NCBI RefSeq assembly: GCF_910591885.1
Contig: NC_063270.1
Span: 1,426,001-1,490,000, forward strand
DNA length: 64,000 nucleotides
Source of the DNA: Bombus terrestris
Lineage: Eukaryota; Arthropoda; Insecta; Hymenoptera; Apidae
Reading direction: 5' to 3'
Each line of letters opens with the position of its first letter. Positions within the stretch are counted from its first letter, which is position 1. Of this stretch, positions 24,030 to 37,771 are shown piece by piece. The notes under the pieces are model-generated. The model was not told the origin of the DNA, searched no databases, and worked only from the letters and a program-made list of their open reading frames with translations. A program made the translations under genes and the position numbers.

Positions 24030-26400
24030 AGACGATCGATGCGGGAAACTTTCAACTGATAGAAGCGAGCCAAAGATTCTAAAGACTTCTCGTAGATGAA
24101 AAGATCGACTCGTAAGAACGTTTCGATCGTCCGTTCTTCTTCTGGTTTAATGATCGTTAGGACGAGACGGTCGTACTTTGATTCGGTCACCGATAAACAC
24201 ATAAAAGGAGATATATTTGGAGGATGTAGTGGTTCGTACAAGCGTTCCCCAATAGTGTCGGCATATTTCACTAGAAGTAGAAGTTCAACAAGCCGTAAAT
24301 TGTGGCTTGTTTGGCGTCAACGTTATTTATGATTGGCCCGATTGTGATAGTAAGACTGACTATGCTTGGTTTTACTAGTCGGAACGATCTTGTAGAAATG
24401 TGTATCGAACGTCTGTTTTTAATATTTTCTCTCTTTCCAGCTTAATTATCATATGTCAACTAATGATTTTGCTCGAGCGTATTTGTAAATAAATAAGGGG
24501 TAAAATGAAAGTAACCACTTTATATATGATATTTCTTCAAAAATCATACAAAAAGAGAGCCGAAATAGATATTGTACACAGGAATTCTTACGGTTGCCCT
24601 GACTATGGCGGCTCGATCGAGTCAGAAGATGCTCCACTCGTTTGGTTATAATTCTTAGGGGACGTATAGCTATAAGCATATTCCGGTCCTTTGATTTAAC
24701 GAGGTGTGGTGTCGGTTATACTATAAACGGTACATCGGAGCGCCTATAAACCAAACGGGCTAGTCGGTAAATTAGGAACTGAGACCTCTCGTAGGAAGCC
24801 CCTAAAAATACAATTAACGAGTCGTTTAGCGGATATACCTGGCGTAGTTTGCTATTCCTGAAGATTGCTTAGCGTTCGTACAGAATGAGTGGAACTGATT
24901 TTTCTCCGGTATCTATTCTCTATAGTTTGGTGAATCAGTAAACATAGAATGCTTTATAATGTAAGCTAAAACTGCGCGTCAGTAGTATATCCTAAGAGCT
25001 GAGATTCTTTATTTCCCCAGTTTTCACTGTATATTAGATGTTAAAAAGTAAGGTATGTAGAACTTGCTTGGCTGATAAACGCACGTGTATTTTCTTCTAA
25101 CATTAATCATTCCTTTTGCCGTAATCATTAGAGTTGCTAGATTTCAGATTAAAGCAACAATCAGTAACAGATCTCTTTTTCTCGTAATCGAACCAAATTC
25201 TGGTCATGTGGAAAAAAACGCGATACATCATGAACGACGATAATTCTCTCAACGACAGCATCGTCTTAGCAGTAAATTACGAGTCGCGTAGTTTTATATT
25301 GTGTCCATAGCATGGCCAACTAATATAATCCACGATAAATCACCGACCGAATCTGTAGCTTAATGAGTTTTTAGTGGCGGGATTCATCGACCGTGATTCA
25401 TTTTGTTTTTTAATCAATTCTTTAACGCTGTGCTTGGATACTCTTCCAGAGAGCACAGCTCGCTACCGCTCTCGAATTCTCTACAATATTCGGTTGACTT
25501 ACATTTTCATCGGAACCTTCCCCTCCTCCTCTTCCCAATCCTGATTATAATTTCGTTGCTTTTAATTAATTTTGATACTTTTAATGATAATAAACCGATT
25601 GTTCGTCATTACGGTATTTTATTCGCAATATGAAACGTTCATAAATTAGATAATTAGCTTTACTTTACGTAAAGGAGCATTTATTCATGCGGCATAACGA
25701 GAATGAAATTCAACGGATATTATACTTGATATGATTAAATATTAAAAATTTTTAATAAATACTAATTTGGTTTCAATGTTAATATTTCCAGAGATTGAAT
25801 GTTTTCCACTAATTTAAATAATCATCCTATTAGTTCGTATTGCATCATTTAATTTGTATACTATACGCGTTATTTTGTTATCTCGCGGGATTGAAATTTC
25901 CGCGAAATCCTCGAGAAAAGAACCTCGACAGATAACGTGCGTGTTCGCTAGCGAATCGGAAAGTAATTCAGGAGCAAACATAATTACATGAAAAACGGTT
26001 GGAATTATTTATGCGGCGCTTTAGTTGTTACGCGCTTACGAATTCAGCCGGCTGAAATGCGTTTTGCATAGCGCACGGGTGAAACGGTAAATTGTATATC
26101 ATGGACCGGGCAACAAAAGCGTAATATCACAGTAATCAAAACGAAGGGAAATATAACGCTAGTGGTTTCAAAGAGCAGAAGACTTCTATAGGCGCAGAAG
26201 AGAAAGCGCATTGTAGGAAGTACAAAGGGTTTCCAAGACACGGCAAATTCTGAAATTCAAAGTGGCGAGAGAAGGTTTACGCTAACTGCTTCGTTTCGGC
26301 AAATATTAAATTATCAAATACCGTACCACCGAGTATTACCGCCTTCGTATTAATACTATTAATATTTATAGTACGCGTATATCTAGCCGCGTAAAAAGGA
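24030..26400. other. mostly AT-rich noncoding DNA
   Basis: The composition is mixed to AT-rich with no supported gene. A somewhat GC-richer patch lies at about 24.69-24.86 kb. Frames of 65-83 codons are scattered on both strands without domains, conserved motifs or convincing splice boundaries. I see nothing else here. Confidence 0.45.
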
Positions 26401-28050
26401 CGAAGAAAGACAAAGAAGAAAGGAGATAGACAACGAGAGAGTCGCGTAGGTTGTTTCAGGGAAATGTCGAGTAGCGAGAGAATTTATAACGGGGCAAACG
26501 AGAGAAGCATAGTTTCATGCGCATTATAAATACAAATACGAGGATATAGCAGACGAGAGGCACGGGAACAGAGGGAGAGAGAAAGAATAGAAAGAGAGAC
26601 CGAAGAAGGTGTCGGTGCTGAAGCCCTGCGGGATACGACCCCCGTGGCGAGCACACGACTCCCGAAAGAGCCTCCGTTTGGGAATCGCGCCTGCTTGTCC
26701 AGTCAAGTCAACCTGTCGACCGTTTCTTTTCCATACGGTGGTCAAAATTGATGAAGAATGCCCCTCGGAACGAGATTATAGATTACGATCGTTATTAGCC
26801 ACCGATATATCACTTCTATACGACTCCACCGTCTTGTCCATCGTGGTCGAATATTCGCATTTTATGACACACTGTTGCGACGTGTTTGCATTGGCGTTCG
26901 TATGTAAGCGAATTTCTATTCGAAGCTACACCTAGCTGCCGGCACAACGATCGAAAGAACGTTTATACAATGCAGAGTCGGCATTGTTCGGCTGTGGAAA
27001 TTTTTTATTGATCACGGCGATCGATCCCGGTGAAATTTTGCTATTAAGATCGGAGATAACGCGAATTGATAGTAATAAATCACGTCGATCGGTAATTATT
27101 GTCTATTGTAAATAATTGCAATTACCAGCGTCACCGATTTGTATTTACATTATACCACGTGCGAACATTGGTGATATTGGAATAGCGCTGTCCAGAATTG
27201 CTCTATTCTATGGATGGCACGAGTTAAATTATTCTCTAAATTTGTTCGGGTCGAGCGTAATAGCATTTAAATTCCGATGGTTAACCAATTCAATGAAGAC
27301 ACAGTGATTATTCGATTTTAAAACGTATTCATTTCCATACAATCCCATTAATTGTTTCGTTAAATCCTGCCAGTTTTGACTTATGACGTCTACCTAAAAA
27401 AAATCGAGCAACTTTTTTAACCCATAACCACGTACAACGAAGATTCTTTGCTAAGAAGACCGTTCGTCGTAAAATTTCTTGGACGCCACAATGTTGGTTC
27501 CATGAGGCGCGATGATGAAAGCAAGAAATCAGCGGGCAAACGCGGTTGGGCCGCTCGTCGAAAGACGGATCTATTAAGGCTACGGCCGTTGGGGCCGCGC
27601 TATGGGGTTAGACCTGTAATTAACCGGTAGCTCTTTTACTCGCGAGAGAGCGTACAACTGGCCGTTTAACGGTCTACTTTTATTGGTCGCTTATTGGTTA
27701 TTTTTGGGGCCGCAGTAGCCCGAGGCGCCGACCGCCTCCGGCCGGCGTGCCATGTAACCGGAAGCCGGAAGTGGCTAACAGAGATCGGCTGCGGATAATG
27801 GAAAGTATCGTTCTGCACACTGACACTTAATAGGTACTTAACCACGAGCGGGCCTGCCATTCGAATATCGAATTTGGCATCGATTACGTGCCGCGGATTA
27901 ATGGCTCGTCCGCGTGTCGCTTCATTCACACTGATCATCCATTTCGCAGAAGATGTGGAGGCGATCTTACCCGTTTTTTTCCAACTTGCGTCTTTCCCTC
28001 CTTTGAAAGTGCCTTCGTTTAAGGCTATGGTTTTTGATTGTTGAAGCAAC
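26400..28050. other. GC-richer blocks, possibly regulatory
   Basis: A purine-rich stretch lies at 26.4-26.62 kb, followed by a GC-richer part to about 26.95 kb. A second GC- and CpG-rich block covers about 27.48-28.0 kb. The minus-strand frame 27666-28052 (128 codons, no ATG at its first codon) spans this second block without a domain. Island-like composition inside AT-rich surroundings fits regulatory DNA or an unrecognised exon. Confidence 0.3.
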
Positions 28051-28171
28051 AACTACAAGAGAAACTTTACATCTTTATTTATGTATATCCGTGACCTGGT
28101 GATCCTACTATTACACAGAAATATTCTAAATAAGGAGAGGTGCATATTATTGTACCCTTGAGTGTACATTG

Positions 28172-28449
28172 TGTTTTGAGTTGCAAGGTCTAGGAACAAA
28201 GGAACTAGTAAACAGATTTCTATTTATGTTCCTTGTAGCCTCTAGCTAAATCTATAAGGTTAACTTTTTTGGTAATGTCCTTTTGTTATAAATATATGAA
28301 CGCGCTCTCTATCATTCCATTGTATTGTAACTCTAAGAGAGTAAGGATCTAAATCAGTATAAACTTATACCTATACCTTTAATTATTTCAATATAGTTTT
28401 CTATTACAAATTCATCCACTCGTTCTTCAATCAGTTAACCTCAACCTCA
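28172..28449 (+). mobile_element. probable solo LTR of a retrotransposon (278 bp)
   Basis: The segment starts TGTTTTGAG and ends CCTCA, giving TG...CA termini. The 6-mer ACATTG flanks it exactly on both sides (28166-28171 and 28450-28455), as expected of a target-site duplication. A TATA-like TATAAATA lies at 28287-28294, about 115 bases in, where LTR promoters usually sit. No internal coding region or second LTR is seen nearby, so this looks like the product of LTR-LTR recombination. Length and duplication size suit the Ty1/copia or BEL/Pao classes; the family is not determined. Confidence 0.5.
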
Positions 28450-28459
28450 ACATTGACGA

Positions 28460-30450
28460 ATATGAATTTGTGATCTCTGTAAAATATATAAGTATGTACT
28501 TTCGTTAGCCTATATATATAAATTCTTACGAATATATGCATTTCAATCTTTAGATGTTTTATTCGTCAGTACGGTATTTCGTCAGAGCATGTATTCTCTA
28601 TAATCATAGCTTAATCATAAAGATGAATGGTAATTACCAAAAGCTTTTATTTCACTATTTATGTACATTCATTTTATGCGCATAATATGTATATTTTATC
28701 AAACTACGAGGGTACGATGTAAACGCGAGAATTTAATCGTACGCGTTCAAGTGAATTTTAATCCGTTCTGTCGAGAGCTTTAGCCATCAGAATTAATTCC
28801 TCGCGGCGCTCGAATCGATAAACGATCAATACCGGCGAAACGAAGCTTTCCCTAATAAAATCCATTATCTATGCCGGAGAAAATCACCTAACATAAATTG
28901 GATCACCCGGCTCGCTCTCCATCGTGTTAGGCTACCTACTCGAGCCAGCTACATTCTCTCCTATCGGAGGGTCAGCGTAACAAAAGTGAAGCTTACAGTA
29001 TCATGATTTTAGCTTCGCACGTGTCCTACGAACCCGTTTTGTTTGCTAAGCGAAGTGCACCGAAGTACCCGTTGTTTGTTAGACAGCACTATTAAGCGCA
29101 CTTCACGGCCCGTTCGGGTTCGAGAGTTCTTACCACGTGCTCGCCAATTTCAAGCCAGAAGTATCGGCCGCTGTCAGCGAGCCCGGCCTTTTGATTAATT
29201 AATCACCCAAAATGATGAATATCCCTCGGCTCAGCGGGTGTTTTAGTGTTTTATTTAATATTTACTGTAATCTACCTAACCAGCTTTACACTGTTCTTCG
29301 CTTTTCGTCATACCGATGATCACGTAGTAAATGATAGAATTATTAAGTGTAAGAGAGAAATAGAAAAATTACAAATTGATTGGTTTCTAGTAAAAGTTTG
29401 GTTACGTAAAGTCGACGTTTTCCTTATTGAGTACCAAAAGTCTTTTGCAGCATGGTAGTTTAGTACGATCGAAGGTTTCGCGGTTGAACGGTTTTGCAAC
29501 TATTATCTGGATCAAGGGTTGCAACAGCGAGGCTCGAGATTATACGCAATTAACGCTATAACGACCGCCTTGGTCAAATTGGATTATTTTTTTCCGGCAA
29601 CGTTTCAATCAAGCCCGTCAACGTCCCCTTCAGCTATATCGAAAGATTCGACCCTGCAATTACTTTGCTAATTAAATCACGATCGCTTCCGCGGCAGATG
29701 TTTCTTCGGTCAACGTCAGGTACTGAAAAAATGGTTGAAACGCTTTAAAAAAGGAATGAACGTAGAATGGATGCCATTGTTACGTAAAATTTGTCTCTCT
29801 CGATATATCAACGTCTATTATCGATACTCGTTTGTTTTCTCATTCGTCTTCGTTTTCACGCGATGAATAACCTGTTATTAGGAGAACTACTACTACAGTT
29901 TCTATTCTAGTTATTAAGCGTATTTTGAATAAAATCATCAAACCGATTGTACCTATTTCATCTTCCTGGCGATCAAGGAAAATGAAACTATATCGATCAT
30001 TTTCTCTCCGAATTAAATCACTCGAACAAAGTTACGTAAACATATTTACGTACGCGGTCGTTTAATTAATAGAACCGACAAAAGGCACGACATGTAAAAT
30101 ATACATTTAACAGTTGGAATTACTTTTATGTATTACCCATTAATACCATAACACGCTCATTTCTCATTTCAAGTACATCAAAGCCATGTGCACTACCTTT
30201 AACAAAGAACGTGAACGCATATTCCTGTTTTACAAACGAAATACTAGCTCTTATCAATGTTCGGAACACAACCTGCTACGAGTCATTAAAAACGCGCCCG
30301 ATCAAAGAACAAGTAGCACATGTTAAGCCACGAAACTGACAATTATACTCAGCTCGTTGTCTCGCCATACTATCTATATTCGCAACAGTCACATTTTCCA
30401 CATTTATTTTAATAGCATTCTCGTATTCCGTCTGTTTTATGCGCGTAGCC
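28460..30450. other. noncoding DNA with a GC-richer block at 28.78-29.22 kb
   Basis: AT-rich sequence surrounds a moderately GC-rich block at about 28.78-29.22 kb. From 29.5 to 30.4 kb the sequence is AT-rich again. The only frame of note, 29246-29458, lies in AT-rich DNA, has no domain and is probably chance. No RNA gene or transposon ends were recognised. Confidence 0.4.
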
Positions 30451-33400
30451 CATTCGACCTGTGAAATATATGGCGCCTACGTGGCTTAATATCCCTCCCA
30501 AACCCCTCAAGCTTTTCGCCATGCCAGTTCACCTTTTTCATTGTTTTTCTCGGTTCTTCTATCCTCTGTTTTTCTTTTTTACCCTTCGCTTTCCCTCTTC
30601 CTCCATTTTCGTCTCATCCGTGTCAAACAGAGAAAGGAAACGAGACAGTGAGTATATATTCACCAGGGTGTTGTTCCTCCGAAGAAACCTAAAACTGATG
30701 GTTAATTATATTCGTCCCGCAACTGAACTCGGACTCAAGAGCGCGAGGGGTCTTTTTTAGTTTGCGGCACGCGCCGCCACGTGGCGTCGCCGTGGACCCG
30801 TAAAGAGGAAACGAGCAGCCAGCGTACGGCTTATGCCCATCCGAGTTACTGTTACCGATATGTAGAGAGGAATACGTGAAAGCCTCTCCATCGACAGAAA
30901 AGACGCACGCATGATGAGAGGAACGCTCGGCCATTATCACACCCTGTGAGATTGGAAACAATAACGTGGTGTTTTTTCGTGTGTTTCGTGTGAGTCGTAG
31001 GGACAAATTAGAATGGGGTTAGCGATCGAAATATTAATCACGAAATCTATGGTATTGTAGGTCAATGTTAGTAAACATAAATTAAATATGTCAATAAGTT
31101 ATAAATAAGAAATCGACAGATGTTTTAAAGTAGATTTATATTCATCGTGCGAAGAACCTCATTTTGTAATACATTACACTAATACTCACGACTGAAGTGG
31201 AAATTTAAGCTCGTTTAAATTCGGCGATAAATTGAGAAAACGCGACGTTCATTGGTATTTCATTGGCGCATTGACTCATGACGATTCCTGTTGAGCCAGC
31301 AGGCAGGGAAATACCAAGGTTCTGTAATGACTCTCACCTTCAACTTGCAAAGAGCAAGGGAAAGGGACGCGGTTACAAGGTAACCACAAAACCAGTTATC
31401 GGGCCGAACAAAATGTCTTCGCGATTATCAAAAGAGACCACCAGGATCGCTAATCATCACGATGATTACCACGACAATAGCTAGTCATTCCGTGTGACGA
31501 TAATTAAAGTTCATATATTCACAGGTGTACTACTGCCTGCAGTCTTAAATGTCGTCGACTTTCGCACATCGTTTGCGTTCTACTGTGTAATACGTCGAAT
31601 CGATGGTTACTTTCGACTTGTCCCGTTCACCTCTATGTTCTCGCCCATCTCGCCATCGAGGATGGTCGAAAAGCAGTAAATTGTCCCGCGTGTAAAACCG
31701 CACGATCGGTTGTTTTGCATTTCAAAACGTGGCCGAGCACGCGAATTCGTCGAACCTCCCTTTCAATGTGATACTGTGATGCTTGCGGTTATTAAGCCAC
31801 GCTCCTTTTTCGCCAAAAATTACATACATTCGACGACCGCGTTCTCTGTTGTCCTGTGGCATTACGAGTCATGACATTATACACACGACTGGTACGCCGC
31901 CTGATTTCTCGGGGCGACGATAATTCGAATTCTTACAGTTTCAAGCTCATTTTGTACTCGGTATGGTAGAAGCGCGCCGTTTCTTCCCTTCCGTCCGACA
32001 GTGTTTCGCATGAACCACGGATACGAGAGCACGTTGAAACGAGAAACGGTGGTTTGTACACCGGTAGAGAAAACGATAATGCTCCGTTCGTGGCCGAGCC
32101 CGAGTAAAGGCCAGTAAAACTATTCGAGCTGCTTGTCCCGCAGCGAAATGCTCGCATCGGTAACGCGTGGGATTTGGGACAGCTGCTCGGGACAATTAAT
32201 ATGAATTATGGTAAACACCAGTAGACCTACTGAAAGGGATCATCCGTGGGATTCGCATATTCGAAGGCAACCGAGCATACAGGCCCCGAATCCGCTTCGG
32301 GCGTGCAAGCGAATGTTTCTGCGCGCATTTTCACGCAACGTAAGTTTGAAAGTGGTTCCTTACTTTTGCGCGAAAAGTGGTGTTTTTAAAAGAATCGATG
32401 CAATCACGTGAGGTAGCTTGATCTTTGTTGGTTAGTTTAATTCATGCGCATGAAAGATAATGTCTTTTAAATTGCGATACTTTCTTATTTAGTACACGTG
32501 ATACATATCGTTACACATCGTAACGTCTTGATGATATACATACGTATATATTCGATCAGAATATTTTAAAATGACATAGTTTCAAAGATAAGGCGGTAAC
32601 AAGTGGTTTATAAGTTTATCGTGAACGTATGGATATATAGGAATTAAGTCTTGTAATTTATCAACGCAGTATGACATCTAAAGCATGTTATTATGAATGT
32701 TGTGAAATAGATGCGTACGCGTATCCATCAATCGGACTACACATTTCCATTTGCCCCGAGGCGTAAATGTTACCGCATGCATTTTTGTTTGCAATAGACC
32801 CGCAGGTGTTTTACTGACCTGTAAGCGTCAAGTGGGTTGTGTTACATTACGTAACAATATCGGTTAATCCACTATGTCATCTTCTAAATTTACATTGAAA
32901 TGTTCTAAATTGTTATGAATTTGATCAAATAAAGTTATCATAGAAATTTCTTATCGTTAGCAAAAATTAATTTAATTCAAGAATTCTGACATTAAAGATA
33001 GCAAACTAATTTCTCAAGTCGAATTAATGTGATTTTCTAAAATTTCAAATGAAATTTCGTTTTATTCAGAAAATTAAAAATTATCGTCATTGCGCTATAC
33101 TCAAATTGTATTCACGTACAAATGTTTCCTATCAACTATGACAACTATATCAATTATTACAGCAAAATATTACCGTAAATACGGTTGATGACGGTCAGTA
33201 ACTAGCAGCTACATCGCGGAACGTTTTAGTTAGAGTTACCACGTGCAAACCAGAGGTGTGAATCCGGGCCAGGTAACATGCAGTTGAATTTGTCGACATG
33301 CATTTGATCGGTGCTTGCTGACTCGGCTTCTATGTGTTTCGCGTTAACTTCTTGCACGCGACATGCCCCGCCGTGAAAATGGCTTGCCGGACTTATTAAC

Positions 33401-33500
33401 CGTTGCAATTTCCTTCTAATTGTATCATTATAACGGCGATCCAGGTTACACGTAATTACAGAGATCGCCACTGCAATTTTCGCTTGGTAATTTACACGCT
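30450..33500. other. noncoding DNA with possible short open frames near splice-like sites
   Basis: A CT-rich patch lies at 30.5-30.65 kb and a GC-richer patch at 30.72-30.98 kb. The frame from ATG 32208 runs 44 codons (starts MVNTSRPTERDHP) to a donor-like AAC|GTAAGTTTG at 32339/32340. The 68-codon frame 31278-31484 (Lys/Arg-rich, His/Asp-rich at its end) has no neighbouring splice support. Neither is recognised; both may be chance. The remainder is AT-rich. Confidence 0.25.
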
Positions 33501-34405
33501 GATTCCAAAATTATGTGGAAGCCGCTAAGCTCTAATTGTTCGCTTCGGCGTTGCTCCGAGAAGTTTTAATTTTTAATATTAAAAGAATGCATACGCACAC
33601 CTTGCATAGTTTTCATATTGTAGTCAAATTTCTGAATTCAGATTTTCACCTACAAATGTTTCGATCGAAATTTTAGAGTTAGATTCAAATTTCCAAAGAC
33701 AATTTATGGGAATTGAATTCTTTTTCGCGAATCATCAGCGAGTACGCAGGTGCCACCCGAACGATGTGAAAGTTAGATCGCTTGGTACAGCCCGATGACC
33801 AGATACCGCGCAACGTTGCTGTCTCGATTATCGCGCGCGTTATCGACCCATCGGTCGAGCGTGCAGAATGATTAAGATTCCTGGACAAAGACGAGCCCAT
33901 TAACTTCGACAATTGCCCTTCGATAATCCGTACAGATAACGTTCCCGCACTCGTTATTATTATTCCTTAATAACATTCGTACGATCCGCACAAAGACATA
34001 AAATCCAGTAAATATAATAATCGAACGGTCAAGTCTGGTAAACGTATCGATTATTATTATCAACGAGGAAAGTCGGGCGAGTATTGTATGCATCGATGTT
34101 GCGTCGATCGTAGTTTGAACGAACTCTAATTAGTAGTCGACCATCTGCGTATGAATCTCTTTCGACGAATTGCGGCAACTCGAAGCAAACGCGGTACGGA
34201 AAACCCGTTATCCAATTCAAAAATCGTTGCGTCCTCGCGGCTAGGTTTTTATGTAACGTGGTTACGCGGCCACACGCAGAATTTCTCGATGTAATAAGCT
34301 TTCTTTTATAATAAAATAACAAATCGCTAAATCTTACAAAACTAAAGGCACCTGCAGCATCTTCAGTAACGCCAATTTTTTAATGCTACTGTATATACCA
34401 AAAAA

Positions 34406-34417
34406 TTTTTTTTTTTT
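34406..34417 (+). repeat. short poly-T tract
   Basis: A run of 12 T follows an A run, AAAAATTTTT being its left edge. It is a simple homopolymer without evidence of function. Confidence 0.8.
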
Positions 34418-34751
34418 AATTTCATTTTGTACCTTTCGAAATTTTCGAAACCAATTCTCTGGTCCGTCCAAATCACGTTCGATGTATTGTTTCTTGTACC
34501 AAATTGGATCGTAGTATAGAGGGAAAAGGAAGATTTTAATTTGAAAAACGTCAGTGTCAGAAGTACATTTGTAATGGAAGCGCAGCGATTTTGGTGCACG
34601 GTGATGATTGGCAAGTTTTTCGACTAGCGAGTGACTCCGGCTCCTGGTGATAGCCGATAGGCGAAAATTAATACCCGTAACGAGAGGGAAGCTTCGGTAA
34701 ACGACGAATTCAATATTTCGAGGGACAAATCGTTTGATATGAACGAGGATG

Positions 34752-34790
34752 CAGCGCGGCGCGGCGCGGCGCGGCGCGACGCGGCGGTGG
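34752..34790 (+). repeat. (GGCGC)n-type GC-rich microsatellite
   Basis: Four to five GGCGC pentamers are followed by diverged GACGC and GGCGG units. It is the most GC-dense point of the 33-36 kb region. Confidence 0.75.
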
Positions 34791-36767
34791 CGGCGTGTAC
34801 GCTCGCGTGGCCGTTCACCTGTCGATTCGGGATTCGTTCTCTGTCGAAATGCAGCTGACAAAATAATTAGTTTCCAAGGCTCGCCACGTGAATGGAGAAG
34901 TGGATCCGCTCTCGGAATCGCGTGTATCGGAATCGCTAAAAATTGCGCTCTATCCACCTGTCAACGAATGCGTTATGAACACGTTGCACAACTCAATTCC
35001 CCTTCCAGCCTAAAAAACTCCGTCTCTTTCATTTGGAATTAGATGGTTTAATTTTTATAATATCGTACGCTATGACGTTCGGAGATATATTGTGCGTCAC
35101 GGTTCAAAAAAGGGGGGAGGGCTTTTATTATACATGTCCACATGGTACAGTTGATTTATCGAAAAAGCGACGGTGAAAGTGAAGTACATACGATAAAGAA
35201 ACACGATATCTCTGATCGCAGATAGTTAAAAATCGTTTCTCTATTGAATAGTTATCAGTTAATTGGAAAATTCGAGTTGTAGTCGACGTTGATAAATCAG
35301 AGCGAACCAGTCGAAAGTAATTTGTTCGTTAGTTATACAATCTGAAAGATTAATCCGCAGTTGGTTAACTCGGAGATAGCAATTACAAAGTATTAAATCA
35401 TAATAAGCGTACAGATTCGTACATTATCTACATTTAAATCTTGTGTTGGGCATTAATGCCGGGATTACATTAACGTCGTGCACGTAGCAACGATAGAGAA
35501 TTATTTTTAAAATGTCACGAACGATGTAAAGTGACAAGAATGACCTATTTCCTTCATTTTCACTTAAGTGACTTCTCGACGACGATGCCAGGTAGAAAAA
35601 GTAAGTCAGATCGTGACTGATAAGTTCGGTTTGCCATGTTAACTCAACGCATTGTCCAACACTTTAACTGCGTTTCGTGCGCGTGAAGAGTTTATTTGTC
35701 ACGTTTTCTGTATGTAGCGTATAATTTTAAACTTTGCAGTCACATACTAAAGTATACAGCTACGTAGTAAAGTTATGGAAGATTTGAACGATACTTTGTT
35801 TCATTAATATTTCCTCTATAAATATCTTGTTAACTATTTATTTATAATATAATCCTAAATTTCTAAAAATATTTCTAGAAAGATACATTCTCCTGTTGTT
35901 ATATTAAGCACTCTATCGTTTTAAACTGATCCCGTTTTATCTTCGTTAGATTATTATCTTGATTAGATTAACATCTTAAAAAGTATTCGCAATTTCATAT
36001 TTTTTCGAATTATTGTTTACCGTTTATGACATCTTTTATCGTTAATAGTAACTAATATTCATTCTTACCATGATCTGAAACTACAGTTTTCGTTAAATAA
36101 CTTCATACACCTCGATAATACCTTTTGGTACTTGATATTTCTCTTTTTTCTCTGAACGTTTTAATGGTAATTAACTATCGTTCATGAAGTTTATCGGATG
36201 TTTATTATTTAAGTATAATACTGATCTTAATAATAGTTAACGATACCATGTCGATGTATGCTAGAATGTAGCTCTGCTTGCTCGCAGAAATTTAAGTGGT
36301 TCGGAGTATACGCGTTATAGATAATTTTGTCCCATTCGATGGTAAAAAATGCCGTATACAATGTGGATTCAAGGGTAGTTCCAGGCTGGATACGGGGCTG
36401 ATAGCTCCGGGCTGATAGATGTCGGCTAATTATGTAGCCGAGGAGTCCTGGCTACGTCCGGGCAGGAAGAGAACTCTTGCTTGTATTCTTTCTTCGGCCC
36501 TAACGTCGCGAACGACCACCCATTGACAATAAAATCTTTGCGTTGGTTAAACCGAAATCATGCCCAAAGTGATTGTCTCAGCGTTTTTTGTGCTCTACGA
36601 AAAATTCACGATGAGGAGCATCGTTGGGGTAATTTTGATACACAGGTGTTGTGAATTTGTGTTTCTACTTTAATAGCAAGAACGTATTAAAATAGAATTA
36701 AGATGGATTTAATGTAATTGGGTGAATTAAATTATTAACTTTGAATTTGATAACACAGATACTAATA

Positions 36768-36981
36768 TTAGGTCGTCCGAAAAGTTTCTTTCGTTTTATA
36801 AGGAAATAATGGATGCACAACATTTTCCGTTTTATATTATTTTATCCAATTACGTATGATCCATTTTGTTCTATCAAGATAAAGATTACAACGTTCGATG
36901 GATTAGGTTTCATATTTGTATAAAGATGCGTTGTTGCAAAGTACGTGTCTGTAAGAGAAAGGCACTTTTCGCACAACCTAA
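36768..36981. mobile_element. mariner-type MITE (214 bp, non-autonomous)
   Basis: The left end, 36768-36796, begins TTAGGTCGTCCGAAAAGTTT. The right end, 36953-36981, is its inverted copy, matching at 23 of 29 positions (the shared core is GCGAAAAGT versus CCGAAAAGT). A TA dinucleotide precedes the left end, as expected for Tc1/mariner insertion; the right flank is TG, so that copy is mutated or the end is off by a little. There is no transposase frame inside. This end sequence resembles mariner-like elements of hymenopterans, from memory only. It is an old, immobile remnant that would have depended on transposase from a full-length relative. Confidence 0.7.
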
Positions 36982-37771
36982 TGTATTATGTTTTACGCGG
37001 AAATAGTCTCTTACGCGATTTTGTCTTATTACCCATGACACTATCTACTAGACACAGATCTAATATCACGACTCAACAGAATCAAAAGACAATAGATTGA
37101 CTTACAGAAGATTAAAAAATGAACTCAGGAGAGTATAACATTGGACTGAATCATAATTCTTTTATCGTTCATCATTTTGATTTTATGTTACGTGAAGAAA
37201 TCTACCGATTGTGTTCTGTAAGATAAGAACCTTATCTCTCTCGATAAACGACTTTTGCAGATTTTATTTTAATTAAATCCTATAAGGAAGCTAATCTTCT
37301 TGATCTTTTTGCAACGAGTTCCAAGAATACGTAGTAATATATCGCGAGATCCAGTTGAAGATACAATAAAATCAGCCGTATTTATAATTTGTAACAAGAA
37401 CAACATCATAAGGAACACAATTTTTACTTAGTACTTACATGATTATCCCGTATCATAAACTTAATAATAAGAACATCATATGTGGCCTATTCCACCTTCG
37501 AACAAGTGACGTTATCATGACGAGGGATCGTGGCGAGCTGCAATCAATCGAGAAACAGGGGGAAGAGAACGAGAACAAGAGAAATTAGCAGAACGTCGGA
37601 CTTTGGTTCGAGGCTATTATCATTTATCCCCTTCCGGCGTAGCGAGTCTTTACAAATTCCTGTACGTCCTTGGGTTCAACATCACGAAACGTACACGAGG
37701 CACAGACACAACGGCACGCACACTGGACCGCGGTGGTGATCGCGATGCTCGAAAGTCTCTGAAAGGTGGAG

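Larger units (their letters stand above)
33500..36760. other. noncoding DNA, mostly AT-rich
   Basis: A GC-rich patch with the pentamer array lies at about 34.62-34.95 kb. The minus-strand frame 34334-34957 (207 codons) reads through this patch and a T-tract and shows no domain. At 36394-36440 two GGGCTGATAG units are followed by a small hairpin, CGGCTA-ATTATG-TAGCCG. The region 35.0-36.3 kb is AT-rich and apparently featureless. Confidence 0.4.

Noticed and set aside
31278..31484. 68-codon basic frame with His/Asp-rich end
   Set aside because: It has a real ATG and plausible composition, but no splice, promoter or family evidence; a length of 68 codons is expected by chance.
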